Shown: in pieces, positions 25,396 through 34,222 of the stretch
Layout of the letters: each line of letters begins with the position of its first letter
Position numbering within the stretch: position 1 is the first letter of the stretch
Assembly: GCF_000271485.2 (NCBI RefSeq)
Contig: NZ_AKVN02000001.1
Coordinates: 438,001 to 502,000 of the forward strand
Direction of reading: 5' to 3'
DNA from: Pelosinus fermentans DSM 17108
GTDB lineage: Bacteria; Bacillota; Negativicutes; DSM-13327
Length of the DNA: 64,000 nucleotides
Translations under genes and position numbers: made by a program
Notes under the pieces: generated by a model
Told to the model about the DNA's origin: nothing
Database searches by the model: none
Seen by the model: only the letters and a program-made list of their open reading frames with translations

Positions 25396-26173
25396 ATCCA
25401 TAAGAAATCAACGCCGTCCTAAAGGAATTGTGAGCGAACTCACAATTAATCTGCTTCACGTAAAAAATCCTTGGATAACGGCCTTCTGGTCAGCAATGTT
25501 TCCGGGTCTAGGATTCCTCATCATGGGGAGTTATATAAAGGGCTTTCTGTTGATTATCGGGGCGACCATCGCAAACTCCATGGCACATATTAACGAGGCG
25601 ATTATCTATGGGTTTACCGGTCAAACTGCATTGGTTAAACAGGTCCTCGATACCAGGTGGCTGCTTTTTTATGCGCCTTTGCAGCTTTTTGCCACTTGGA
25701 GCAGCTACCAGCTCACTGTTGATTTAAACAAATATGCACTCCTTGCCGCACGAGAGGATTCAGCAATTATTCCCTTTAAAATCGGTACATGGGACATAGG
25801 ATTCATCGATAAACGAAATCCCTGGGTGGCGGCAGCTTGGTCCCTTCTCATGCCTGGCCTGGGTCATCTTTATAGCCACCGAATCCCTACCAGCTTTTAT
25901 TTGCTGACCTGGTGGATTGGGATGTCTTACATGGCCCATCTCCTCCCGGCCATCCATCAGACGCTTTTGGGCAACTTTCCCCAGGCCATTGCCGCGATTA
26001 GGCCGGAATGGTTCTTATATTTGGTGGCCATTTACCCGTATTCCGCTTATGATGCCTATGTTAATACGGTTCAGTATAATACATTATTTGACCAGGAACA
26101 GAGCCGGTTCCTCATTGACAATTATCAAAATCCCAAGTTTCCCATGCCCGTAATGGATGATAACAGTCATTAA
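25376..26173 (+). CDS. Multi-span membrane protein, PGLGHLY type (paralogue 2)
   Basis: A 265-residue paralogue of the protein at 24043, alignable end to end: EKKQAESIRNQRRPKGIV, WSAMFPGLGFLIMGSYIKGF, LTVDLNKYALLAAREDSAIIPFKI, WSLLMPGLGHLYSHRIPTSF and the same FLIDNYQ tail. Here both internal units keep the PGLG motif, showing that the protein itself arose by duplication of a PGLG helix-turn unit. The start at 25376 is chosen by match with the paralogue; the upstream ATG at 25361 has no better ribosome site. Confidence 0.7.
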   Translation: MEKKQAESIRNQRRPKGIVSELTINLLHVKNPWITAFWSAMFPGLGFLIMGSYIKGFLLIIGATIANSMAHINEAIIYGFTGQTALVKQVLDTRWLLFYAPLQLFATWSSYQLTVDLNKYALLAAREDSAIIPFKIGTWDIGFIDKRNPWVAAAWSLLMPGLGHLYSHRIPTSFYLLTWWIGMSYMAHLLPAIHQTLLGNFPQAIAAIRPEWFLYLVAIYPYSAYDAYVNTVQYNTLFDQEQSRFLIDNYQNPKFPMPVMDDNSH

Positions 26174-26286
26174 ACTCGTTCCGGCATTGAGCAATTTTTG
26201 CTGCGATCGAACTTTTTTCTGCATATAAACGATCTTTAGTCTTATTCTATAAGCAAGATAGTTTTTACCTGACGGTAATACTAAAC

Positions 26287-26521
26287 AGGGACAGTTATTT
26301 GGCTTGAGATGGGAGAAGCAATATAGAAACCTGAAACAGAGCCTTGCTTTGGTAAATGCTTATAAAAAATATAGCAGGATTTAGTATTATAAAAGAGAAG
26401 CTGCCCATAAATCTACTAATCGTAGATTAAGGGTAGCTTCTCTTTGGGTTGACATACCAATAGAAGGATAATTTAGAACGTATCCGTTTTAAATGGGACA
26501 GGGAACCTGTCCCCGTGTCCC
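26287..26521 (+). repeat. Intergenic repeat module, copy D (complete)
   Basis: GGGACAGTTATTTGGCTTGAG, then the AAACAGAGCCTTGCTTTGG block, then the stem at 26394-26443 (AGAGAAGCTGCCCATAAATCTA and TAGATTAAGGGTAGCTTCTCT), then the core ending CCCCGTGTCCC at 26521. A broken RND-pump fragment starts within five bases of its end. Confidence 0.9.
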
Positions 26522-26525
26522 AATT

Positions 26526-26669
26526 AGTGCCCCGTCAACCATTACCAGGTTTAACGGCCTCCCCGCCGTCCAATTGAGTGGCAGCCCGGCAGCAGGCTAC
26601 AGCTCGGGCCAGGCCTTAGCAGCGCTGGAAGAAGTGGCAGCGCAAACAGTAAGGTTAGCAACACGCTAA
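26526..26669 (+). pseudogene. Fragment of an RND efflux pump (AcrB/HAE1 type)
   Basis: A 47-codon frame reads SAPSTITRFNGLPAVQLSGSPAAGYSSGQALAALEEVAAQ before a stop. It matches the AcrB region around MVTRFNMFPAAEISGAPAPGYSSGQAMAAME. Nothing of the remaining 1000 residues is present. The piece is visibly richer in GC than its surroundings and directly follows a repeat core, which marks the left breakpoint. Confidence 0.75.
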
Positions 26670-26821
26670 TTACGAAAGGTGCTATGTAAACCTGCTCAGA
26701 AAAATTATACAGTTAAGTTTTGGGTTCATGCTAATCAGTTTTGGATAAGATATAAAAATGACATCTAGGTATAAGAAGTATTACTTAATTCAACTGTGAG
26801 AGGGAGCGTAAAAAGCTGATC

Positions 26822-28246
26822 ATGGACCAATCTAATCAACAAGTAGAAAAAGGTATACTCCTATTCATTTTAATTTTAGGGGCGTTTTTATCGCTTTTGA
26901 ATCAGACGATACTAAATGTTGCTTTACCTGATTTGATGAAGCAATTTGAGGTTTCTACAACAACCATTCAATGGCTGTCAACTGGCTTTATGTTGGTGAA
27001 TGGTATTATAATTCCGGCGACGGCTTTTTTTATAAAACGATTTACGACTCGGCAGCTATTTGTCAGTTCAATGGTTTTGCTGTTAGTGGGAACTTTCATT
27101 AACGCCACTGCACCAAACTTCGCTTTTTTATTAACAGGTCGGCTGATTCAAGCTGCAGGTGCCGGTATCATTATGCCTCTATTAATGGTGGTTATACTTG
27201 CGGTGTTTCCTGAGGAAGGCCGTGGAGCTGCAATGGGAATAATTGGACTTGTAATGATAGTCGCGCCAGCAATTGCTCCAACCTTGGCAGGGTTCGTTAT
27301 CGGGCACTTCTCATGGCGATGGTTATTTATCGGCATGTTCCCGCTTGTCGTCATCGTCATTGCTTTATCGCTTAGATATCTGGTGAATGTATCGGAAACA
27401 TCTAAGCCAAAACTCGATATCATCAGTATCCTTTTGTCGACAGCAGGGTTCGGAGGAATCCTTTTTGGATTTAGCAGCGCAGCTGACAAAGGCTGGGGAA
27501 GCGTCGTGGTGCTGGGCTGTTTAATTCTCGGTACTATTTGTCTTGTACTCTTCGTCTGGCGTCAGCTTATGTCGAGTGATCCTTTGCTAAATCTACAAGT
27601 CTTCAAGAATCGAATGTTTACTATAACGACAATCATTCTTGTTTTGAGCACGATGGTTATGTATGCAGATATAATTTTGCTGCCTATTTACTTGCAGGAA
27701 AGCAGAGGATATACAGTCCTTGAAACAGGATTACTGCTATTGCCAGGCGCATTGTTAAGTGCTTTGATGTCACCTATATCTGGTCGCTTATTTGATAAAA
27801 TCGGAGCAAAGCCGTTAGTCGTCGTAGGGCTGCTCTTTTCTATCACTGCGATAGGGGGATTTACCAATTTGAGCGAGACAACCAGTTATCACTATCTCAT
27901 GACAAATACTATCATATTACGCATTGGTATGTCTCTCATTACGATGCCTGTTAATACGGGGGGACTGAATGCACTTCCGAAACACCTAACTGCTGACGGT
28001 ACAGCAGTTAGCAACACGGTTCGACAAGTAGCCGGTTCGGTCGGAACGGCCCTTCCTGTAACGATTATGACAATGAGAACACAAAGTCATGCCGCTGAAT
28101 TGCTTCAATCTGGCGATATTTTGTCCCAATCTCAGATTATTAGACAAGCTTCAATACTTGGCATAAGTGATGCTTACATTTTTACTGCGGTTATCGTTAT
28201 TACAGCATTTCTTGTGACTATCTTCATGCCAAACCAAAAGGAATAA
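26822..28246 (+). CDS. MFS drug exporter, DHA2 (EmrB/QacA) type
   Basis: A 474-residue major facilitator with about 14 membrane segments. It has the early LNVALPDLMKQF and TTIQWLSTGFMLVNGIIIPATAFF of the DHA2 branch, LTGRLIQAAGAGIIMPLLM (motif C region) and SGRLFDKIGAKPLVVVGLL (motif A-like). Members export lipophilic drugs, dyes or metabolites with protons. GAGAGGGAG lies about 15 bases before the ATG, rather far. A fragment of an unrelated RND pump lies upstream; no regulator is adjacent. Confidence 0.9.
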   Translation: MDQSNQQVEKGILLFILILGAFLSLLNQTILNVALPDLMKQFEVSTTTIQWLSTGFMLVNGIIIPATAFFIKRFTTRQLFVSSMVLLLVGTFINATAPNFAFLLTGRLIQAAGAGIIMPLLMVVILAVFPEEGRGAAMGIIGLVMIVAPAIAPTLAGFVIGHFSWRWLFIGMFPLVVIVIALSLRYLVNVSETSKPKLDIISILLSTAGFGGILFGFSSAADKGWGSVVVLGCLILGTICLVLFVWRQLMSSDPLLNLQVFKNRMFTITTIILVLSTMVMYADIILLPIYLQESRGYTVLETGLLLLPGALLSALMSPISGRLFDKIGAKPLVVVGLLFSITAIGGFTNLSETTSYHYLMTNTIILRIGMSLITMPVNTGGLNALPKHLTADGTAVSNTVRQVAGSVGTALPVTIMTMRTQSHAAELLQSGDILSQSQIIRQASILGISDAYIFTAVIVITAFLVTIFMPNQKE

Positions 28247-28364
28247 GAGAAAAATCACAGAGGAAGTGGGGACTGCCATACTAGCCCAATGAAGGTGCTA
28301 ACTAAAAAATTAAAATGGCTTTTCATGAATCAATAAAATAGTAAAAGGAAAGGTGATCTGCTTC

Positions 28365-28505
28365 ATGGGTATTTTGGAAGGTAGAACAGCACTAGTGGTC
28401 GGAGCCAGTTCCGGCGTGGGTTATGGTTGTGCGTTACGCTTTGTTGAGGAGGGCGCCAATGTGCTAGCTCGCGCCAGCGGCTCCCAGAATAGGTTGTTAA
28501 GATAA
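28365..28505 (+). pseudogene. Truncated SDR oxidoreductase (N-terminal piece)
   Basis: Forty-six codons encode [35 protein letters not shown], a Rossmann cofactor-binding start with GASSGVG, and then an unrelated tail and stop. The catalytic YxxxK part is absent. It has an acceptable ribosome site (AAAGGAAAGGTG). Confidence 0.7.
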
Positions 28506-28693
28506 GCCCGGTGGCCTACAGATTCTTGCTTAACAAGAGTACTGGATCCTATTGTACGAAATCAGAAGAAAAAAAGCCATTTCAATCAATCTGAGGGGAG
28601 TGAAATTAGGAAATCTCTATTAATTGAATGAATGAAACGATACCAATATTATGTAAAAATGAGTGTACAAAAATAATTTGACAAGAGGGCAAA

Positions 28694-28918
28694 ATGTCTA
28701 AAAATACAGCGTATACGCAGAAAGAAGTCGGATATCATGTCAAAGGTCTGACAGATATTTTAAATGAAACTTCAATTGAGTACTTTTTACTTAGTCGGCC
28801 ATTGATCTGTGAAAGCAATTTGATCAAATGATGGGAACAAGATACCGCGCCGGCAAAGTGTACTTCTTGCAATAAATGTTTTCGATTTGACGGAACGGTT
28901 TGTATTTTTAACCGTTAA
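28694..28918 (+). pseudogene. C-terminal remnant of an Old Yellow Enzyme-family oxidoreductase
   Basis: Starting at an ATG after AGAGGGC, the frame reads VKGLTDILNETSIEYFLLSRPLICESNLIK, an in-frame TGA (28829-28831), then WEQDTAPAKCTSCNKCFRFDGTVCIFNR. This is the conserved C-terminus of NADH:flavin oxidoreductases (LSRPLI..PDLI..W....KC.SCN.C). The catalytic barrel is missing. A related enzyme lacking this very end lies at 39552-40448. Confidence 0.75.
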
Positions 28919-29077
28919 ACGCTTATAAAAAATATAGCAGGATTTAGCATTATAAAAGAGAAGCTACCATAATAAATTAGTTAAATAGGCAGCTTCTCTT
29001 TTAGTTGATATGAGTGAGCGAAAGACAATTGAGAACGTATTGGTTTTAATAGGGACAAGGACCTGTCCCCGTGTCCC
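28919..29077 (+). repeat. Intergenic repeat module, copy E
   Basis: Begins at the remnant's stop codon with GCTTATAAAAAATATAGCAGG, then the stem AGAGAAGCTACC..GGCAGCTTCTCT (28957-28999), and a core ending at 29077. Confidence 0.85.
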
Positions 29078-29113
29078 TATATTCCTCTATTTTATAATAA
29101 TGGGAGTGGAATT

Positions 29114-29815
29114 ATGGAAGAAACCATAAAAAATCTTCAAAAGAAAATTGAAGCAAGATATGAGGCTAATATTCTGCATGTGCTTAATGGTTTTCATATG
29201 CTTGAAAGATTTAAAAACAATAATCTTATTAAAGAAAATCAAACCTATGTGCCATTTAATGAAGCAATGTGCTGGGGAGAAGCTGATACTAAAATATTCT
29301 CTGATTCTTTTATAGAGAAAAGAGTTAAATCTTTAAAAACGACAGAAGCGGAATATCGAAAAATTGTGCTTGGATCATTAAAACCACTTTTTAAAGAAAA
29401 ATTTGATAGTATTGTTTTGTGGTTTGGCGATGATATGTTTTGTCAGATGAATTTGATTACAATTCTGGCATATCTGGAACAAAGCGGGTATAAGGGTGAT
29501 GTCCTTTTTTGCATGGTGCTTGAAAGAGTTGATGACATCTTACCTGATGCATTTAAAATAGATGTTGAGGGTTATTCAGATATTTATAAGACCGTTATAT
29601 ATAACCATGAAATGCCTGATCTAAAAATAATACCTGTTACGTATCAATCCATAAAAATGTATTTAAATTATCAGACAGAAGAAAGCCCGATTATAAAGTA
29701 TATCAGGAACAACTTAGGCAAAGAACATCTAGTAAATGATTTATTATGTCGGTTTCCTGAGTATGGACTTGGTGACTTGCAATATCAAACTATGATTGAG
29801 GATAACCGCAAATAA
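29114..29815 (+). CDS. DUF1835-like hypothetical protein
   Basis: A 233-residue soluble protein. The opening ILHVLNGFHMLERFKNN (about 20-36), followed by TYVPFNEAMCWGE and later SIVLWFGDDMFCQMNLITILAYLEQ (about 96-120), follows the layout of DUF1835 proteins, which read as HxLNG..., a WREAL-like segment and VLWFGxDxxCQxNL. The function of this family is unknown, and some members are annotated as regulators without evidence. The ATG follows GGGAGTGG. It stands between a repeat module and a nitroreductase gene. Confidence 0.6.
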   Translation: MEETIKNLQKKIEARYEANILHVLNGFHMLERFKNNNLIKENQTYVPFNEAMCWGEADTKIFSDSFIEKRVKSLKTTEAEYRKIVLGSLKPLFKEKFDSIVLWFGDDMFCQMNLITILAYLEQSGYKGDVLFCMVLERVDDILPDAFKIDVEGYSDIYKTVIYNHEMPDLKIIPVTYQSIKMYLNYQTEESPIIKYIRNNLGKEHLVNDLLCRFPEYGLGDLQYQTMIEDNRK

Positions 29816-29919
29816 GAAAAAGCAAAGGAACACGTCCCGCGCTTCTTCTTGATCACAATGATGTGCAAGCTGTTTATTGAGTAATAACTAAAAAAATAAC
29901 AGAGGAGAGTGCATTCATA

Positions 29920-30504
29920 ATGAATGAAATAATCAAAACAATTCTAACACGAAAAAGTACACGTTCTTATAAGGAAGATCAAATGTTGGATTCAGACCTG
30001 GAACTGCTTATTGATGCGGCGATTCATGCACCTACTGGAGGAAATTCGCAGAGTTGGAACTTTACAGTTATACAAAACAAGGAAAAGCTTTTGGAACTGA
30101 ATAGCCTGGTAAAAGAGTCGTTTGCAAATTTAATCGTCGATGAGAACACCTATCGTTCTAAACGAACAGGAAAAATCTCATCTCAGCAAGAGACGTACAG
30201 CTTTTATTATAATGCCCCTACATTAATCATTGTGTCCAATGCGAGAGAATACTCGAATGCCATGGCAGATTGTTCGGCTGCAATTGAAAATATACTGTTG
30301 GCAGCTAAGTCATTAGGGCTGGCTTCTTGCTGGATCAACCAGTTAACTTGGTTTTGTGATGAAGAGAAAATGAGAAAAACTTTAACTGATTATGGCATTC
30401 CTGAAAACTATATAGTCTGCGGAGCGGTTGCTCTTGGTTATAGTGCGTCCAATGATGACAAACTAGTGCCACGAAAGAAAGCGGATGTAAATATTATACG
30501 GTGA
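29920..30504 (+). CDS. Nitroreductase-family protein
   Basis: A 194-residue FMN-dependent nitroreductase. It starts with IIKTILTRKSTRSYKEDQM and has the NSQSWNF FMN-binding segment (about 42-48), AIENILLAAKSLGLASCWINQL (about 120-141) and YIVCGAVALGYS. The acting unit would be a dimer reducing nitroaromatics, quinones or enones with NAD(P)H. It follows GAGGAG and is 14 bp upstream of an SDR gene, probably in one operon. Confidence 0.88.
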   Translation: MNEIIKTILTRKSTRSYKEDQMLDSDLELLIDAAIHAPTGGNSQSWNFTVIQNKEKLLELNSLVKESFANLIVDENTYRSKRTGKISSQQETYSFYYNAPTLIIVSNAREYSNAMADCSAAIENILLAAKSLGLASCWINQLTWFCDEEKMRKTLTDYGIPENYIVCGAVALGYSASNDDKLVPRKKADVNIIR

Positions 30505-30518
30505 GGTGGTCCTAACGG

Positions 30519-31265
30519 ATGGATTATGCTGAGAAAGTTGTTTTAGTAACAGGCGGTGTTAATGGTATTGGAAAGTCTGTCAGCTACGAATTTTTAGTTG
30601 CAGGTGCTACCGTCATTATTGCCGATATTGATGAGAAAAACGGCGAAGTATTAGTTCGTGAATGGAGACAAAATAATTATAAGGCAGTTTTTTATAAAAT
30701 AGACTTAACAGACGTTTCAGCGATTAGAACCATGTATCAATTCATTGTTCGCAACTATAAGAAGCTCGATGTTCTTATTAATAATGCAGGAAAAGGAATT
30801 TTTAAACCGATTTGTGAACTGAAAATAGAGGAATGGGACGAGGTTATCCATCTCAATCTCAGAGCTGCATTTGTTACTGCACAGGAGTTTGCAAAATACC
30901 ATAAGAGTAATAGTTACGGCCGGATCATTAATATTGCCTCTACCCGCTATGTAATGTCCGAACCGAATTCTGAAGCGTATGCAGCTTCCAAAGGTGGTAT
31001 CGTAGCGCTTACTCACGCATTGGCTCTTTCACTTAGTGCCAAGAATTTTACCGTTAATGCCATCAGTCCAGGCTGGATTGAGAATCATCACTATGAGAAG
31101 CTAAGTGTGGAAGATCATGAGCAACACCCCTCTAAACGAGTAGGAAAACCGGAGGATATTGCTAGAGCTTGTATATTTTTAGCTGATGATCAGAATGATT
31201 TTATAACCGGCCAAAATATTGTAATTGATGGCGGTATGACCAAAAAGATGATTTATATTGAATAG
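30519..31265 (+). CDS. SDR-family oxidoreductase
   Basis: A 248-residue classical SDR with TGGVNGIG (11-18), NNAGKG (about 86-91), the serine in NIASTRYVM, catalytic YAASKGG (about 152) and the C-terminal ITGQNIVIDGGMTKKM. The ATG is ten bases after GAGGTGG. It is probably cotranscribed with the nitroreductase at 29920; together they suggest a small reductive detoxification unit, although no substrate can be assigned. Confidence 0.88.
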   Translation: MDYAEKVVLVTGGVNGIGKSVSYEFLVAGATVIIADIDEKNGEVLVREWRQNNYKAVFYKIDLTDVSAIRTMYQFIVRNYKKLDVLINNAGKGIFKPICELKIEEWDEVIHLNLRAAFVTAQEFAKYHKSNSYGRIINIASTRYVMSEPNSEAYAASKGGIVALTHALALSLSAKNFTVNAISPGWIENHHYEKLSVEDHEQHPSKRVGKPEDIARACIFLADDQNDFITGQNIVIDGGMTKKMIYIE

Positions 31266-31286
31266 AGAATTGATAAAGATATCCCA

Positions 31287-31994
31287 TTAATTTTGTTCGC
31301 TGTTGACATGGAAGGGCGATATGTAAACTTGTCGATTGCCGTCCACAGTAGCGAAAAAGACGGCTTTAGCGGTATCAAACCCTTGGTTTTTTAGTTGGGC
31401 ATAAAGCCAATCCTCCGATAGGTGGAGGTCCTTTAATACCTGCCGTAATACCTTACCTTCCTTAATTACCGGATAGGCAATTCCACCGCTTGGTTTTGTG
31501 ATGCCTAAATCCTGGGGGGTTACCGGAGTCAGTTCCGGTTTTTTGTAAACCGATAATCGTCCGTTTGCTTCGATCAGTGCGATGCTAACCTCCGTTATAT
31601 TAAATATCCCATATTCTCTTAATAGCTCTAAAATATTTTCCAGTGAGTATTTAATTTTTTTGATGTTCTTTACAATTAAAATTCCGTCTTTTATCACAAC
31701 TACCGGATCAAAAGTTGTTAACCCTTTAAATTTTTGATTCCGGATTGTTAGTTCGGCAAAAAGCTTTTGCAGGATTCCAATTACTATAACGGCAAATGCA
31801 ATATAGATATGGTTGATTTCAGGCTCGGCAATGTCTGCACCCACTACAGAACCTAGAGTGATAATGATCAAATAGTCGAAAACAGGCAGTTCTCCGACGG
31901 ATCGTCTTCCCATAAATAAGGTCACGAATAGCATCAGTGGCAAAATAGTAAAGATCCGTACTGCTATTTTGAATAAATCAGACGCAGTTTCCAT
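31287..31994 (-). CDS. DUF421 membrane protein (YetF/YrbG type)
   Basis: A 235-residue protein with three N-terminal membrane segments (about residues 8-90), including TLFMGRRSVGELPVFDYLIIITLGSVVGADIA, the family's most conserved stretch, followed by a cytoplasmic domain with RNQKFKGLTTFDPVVVIKDGILI and a basic region. Bacillus homologues such as YetF and YdfS are membrane proteins; some relatives respond to spore or stress signals. The gene is solitary, convergent with the SDR gene. Confidence 0.85.
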   Translation of the reverse strand: METASDLFKIAVRIFTILPLMLFVTLFMGRRSVGELPVFDYLIIITLGSVVGADIAEPEINHIYIAFAVIVIGILQKLFAELTIRNQKFKGLTTFDPVVVIKDGILIVKNIKKIKYSLENILELLREYGIFNITEVSIALIEANGRLSVYKKPELTPVTPQDLGITKPSGGIAYPVIKEGKVLRQVLKDLHLSEDWLYAQLKNQGFDTAKAVFFATVDGNRQVYISPFHVNSEQN

Positions 31995-32047
31995 AACTAC
32001 TTACTCCTTCCCCATCCAGTAAACTCTTCCTTACTAATTTACCCAAA

Positions 32048-32096
32048 AGGGCGCGTCGCTTTGCGTTTTTTTTAAAAACATTTTGCGACACGCCCT
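32048..32096. terminator. Hairpin between two minus-strand genes
   Basis: AGGGCGCGTCGC and GCGACACGCCCT (one mismatch) around a T- and A-rich loop, downstream of the rubrerythrin gene on the minus strand. Probably its terminator. Confidence 0.5.
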
Positions 32097-32129
32097 AGGC
32101 GGCATTATGCTAAAAATAAGGACACGCTT

Positions 32130-32723
32130 TTATTTTCCAAATGGCGAGTCCTCTCTTCGAACAAAGAATCCCTGATTATGGCTGCAAACCGGACAGATTT
32201 GCGGCGCCCCGGCAGCTTTATGGATGTGGCCGCATTGTAGACAGATATATTCGGTGGGAGTGTCGTTTTTAAATAGTTTATTGTTCTGCATTAGCTGTGC
32301 ATACCGAGAAAAACGCTGACTATGTACTTTTTCAATCTCAGCGATCATATAAAAAGAATTTGCGATATTGGCAAATCCCTCCTCCTTAGCCTTGTCACCG
32401 AAGGATTTGTAAATTGTGTCATGCTCAGCAGCTTCATGCTGGGCGGCAAGCTGCAAAAGCTCCTGGATGTTATTCGAATTATCGATGGGGTAGTTGGCGC
32501 TTAGCGAGATTTCCTGTCCATGAAACTCCTTTAAGTGATTATAGAATACCTCAGCGTGTTCCTTTTCCTGATTACCAGTATAATGGAAAAGCCAGTATAA
32601 GACCTCAAGGTTTTGCGTTTTTGCCTGGGTCGCGGCAAATTCGTAGCGCCGCCAAGCTTGGCATTCTCCTGCAAAAGCCCTTAAAAGGTTCTCTTTTGTG
32701 ATGCTGTCTTTCAATGCGACCAT
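32130..32723 (-). CDS. Rubrerythrin
   Basis: A 197-residue peroxide-scavenging protein of anaerobes. The ferritin-like four-helix domain (about 1-150) carries the di-iron ligands in FAGECQAWRRYEFAA, NQEKEHAEVFYNHL, HEAAEHD and MIAEIEKVHSQRF. The C-terminal rubredoxin-like domain has the iron-binding pairs CLQCGH and CPVCSH. It reduces hydrogen peroxide with electrons from a rubredoxin or NADH route in the cytoplasm. The ATG follows AGGAGG. No partner gene is adjacent. Confidence 0.95.
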   Translation of the reverse strand: MVALKDSITKENLLRAFAGECQAWRRYEFAATQAKTQNLEVLYWLFHYTGNQEKEHAEVFYNHLKEFHGQEISLSANYPIDNSNNIQELLQLAAQHEAAEHDTIYKSFGDKAKEEGFANIANSFYMIAEIEKVHSQRFSRYAQLMQNNKLFKNDTPTEYICLQCGHIHKAAGAPQICPVCSHNQGFFVRREDSPFGK

Positions 32724-32896
32724 TTTTTATTCCTCCTAATTTCTTATATCATTAGTATTACCAAATTTCTCATGGTATATAAGAAAAAATGGAACGTATG
32801 GTAACCTTCATATTTAGTTCCTATTTTTACTATAGGAAAATATTTTGAGCAGAATAATAAAATATTTACAAGGGAAGCATTTGGCTTCCCTTAAAA

Positions 32897-32923
32897 GGGG
32901 CAAGGAACCTGTCCCTGTGTCCC
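32897..32923 (+). repeat. Short REP-like repeat core
   Basis: GGGGCAAGGAACCTGTCCCTGTGTCCC, a slightly altered stand-alone core between rubrerythrin and the acetyltransferase gene. Confidence 0.75.
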
Positions 32924-32981
32924 ATTCATCAACGTAGCTTGTAAAATGGTGGCCGTGGCTATCGGTACAGGAGGAATATAT

Positions 32982-33497
32982 ATGATTATTAGACCAATAA
33001 TAGACAATAACATAGAAGCTATTGCTAAAATATATACTGATAATTGGAAGACCACATATCAAGGGATTTTACCAGATTCTTTTTTGAAAGGTATAACATA
33101 TGAACATTCAAAAGAAAAGTGGCTGTCATATATTCATAAGGATAAGCAAGGAGCCTTTGTTGCAGTAGATGAAAATGATATGATAATTGGTTTTGCTGCA
33201 TACAAGCCGTATGAGGATTTGAAGAAATGTCTGTTGCTTGATTCATTGCACATTTTACAATCAGTGCAAGGTGGTGGAATTGGGAAAAAATTGATTTTTA
33301 CAATTGGTAAATATGCTTACAATAATGGATATGAAAAAATGTCTATCTGTATCGTAAAAGGAAATGATAGGGCAGAAGAAATATACACTCATTTAAGTGC
33401 GAAGCCCTACAAAGATTTTATTGACGATTTTGAAGGAACGCCATCTAATTCATCGGTTTTACTATGGGATCATTTGAATATATTTGTTTTCAAATAA
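32982..33497 (+). CDS. GNAT-family N-acetyltransferase
   Basis: A 171-residue acetyltransferase. It opens with IIRPIIDNNIEAIAKIYTDNWKTTY and has the acetyl-CoA loop SVQGGGIGKKLI (about 92-103), where V-Q-G-G-G-I-G-K fits the QxxGxG/A pattern, then YAYNNGYEKMSICIVKGNDRAEEIY, a common sugar- or small-molecule-acetylating layout. The ATG follows GGAGGA closely; an upstream in-frame start at 32946 has none. The substrate is unknown. Confidence 0.88.
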   Translation: MIIRPIIDNNIEAIAKIYTDNWKTTYQGILPDSFLKGITYEHSKEKWLSYIHKDKQGAFVAVDENDMIIGFAAYKPYEDLKKCLLLDSLHILQSVQGGGIGKKLIFTIGKYAYNNGYEKMSICIVKGNDRAEEIYTHLSAKPYKDFIDDFEGTPSNSSVLLWDHLNIFVFK

Positions 33498-33513
33498 CAT
33501 TTCAGTATATTAA

Positions 33514-33660
33514 GAAACCTGAAGCAGAGCCTTGCTTTTGCAAAATAATGCTTATAATGTAAAAATATAGCAGGATTGGGCATTTATAAAAAAGAAGCGA
33601 TAAAGTAAAAGCAATTTAAAGCTAGCGTCTTTAGGGACAAGGAACCTGTCCCCGTGTCCC
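33514..33660 (+). repeat. Intergenic repeat module, copy F (stem degraded)
   Basis: GAAACCTGAAGCAGAGCC and GCTTATAATG are present, the stem is reduced to AAAAGAAGC, and the core is intact and ends at 33660. The LysR remnant starts at once after it. Confidence 0.85.
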
Positions 33661-33662
33661 AT

Positions 33663-34184
33663 TTCATACGTAGATTTGGTTTTTCATGAGATGTCTACAC
33701 CAATGCAAATTGAGGCACTTCACAATAAGGATATCGACATTGGCTTTGTAAGAACCCCTGTGATTGATCCGTTCATATCACTCTGGTCAGTATCGCCGTC
33801 GTACCGAAGCTGCATCCACTTGCGCAGCGCGCTTCAATATCCATGAGTGATCTGAGCACAGAACGATTTATATTAGTAGAGAGGGAGGTTTGGCCGAGCT
33901 GGTATGATGATATCCTCTCAAAATGCCGTGATGCCGGGTTTAGCCCAATCGTTCGTCAACATGTGAAAGAAATCCAGACAGTTGTTGGGTTGGTAGCGGC
34001 AGGACTATGTATAAGTATCGTACCAAGATCAACAGCAAAATTACATGCGCGGGACGTGGCCTATGTTACTATTGAAGGAGAAGCCCCACGCGTAGAAATG
34101 AGTATCGCTTGGAGAACGGATGACAGTTCAACCTTGGTAAAACAATTTCTCGATACAGCAGCAGGTTATAAAAAAAGGAGGTGA
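33663..34184 (+). pseudogene. Broken LysR-family regulator (effector domain only)
   Basis: The first frame reads FHEMSTPMQIEALHNKDIDIGFVRTPVIDPFIS; after about 33780 the homologous sequence continues in another frame as LVSIAVVPKLHPLAQRASISMSDLSTERF and then to the end at 34184 (VGLVAAGLCISIVPRS). The helix-turn-helix domain is absent: the sequence before it is the repeat module. So the gene has lost its 5' third and carries a frameshift. The open 33843-34184 part alone would make a 113-residue protein of no use as regulator. Confidence 0.8.
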
Positions 34185-34190
34185 ACCGAT

Positions 34191-34212
34191 TCTCCCGGGA
34201 TTTTTCGGGAGA
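34191..34212 (+). promoter_or_regulatory. Hairpin beside the translation start
   Basis: TCTCCCG and CGGGAGA arms follow AGGAGGTGAACC. The second arm contains a GGGAGA that may be the ribosome site for the TTG at 34223, so folding could hide it. Confidence 0.35.
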
Positions 34213-34222
34213 TCGGAATTTA

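Noticed and set aside
25761-25960. Possible frames inside the membrane paralogue
   Set aside because: Shadow frames of a well-supported gene with a clear paralogue.
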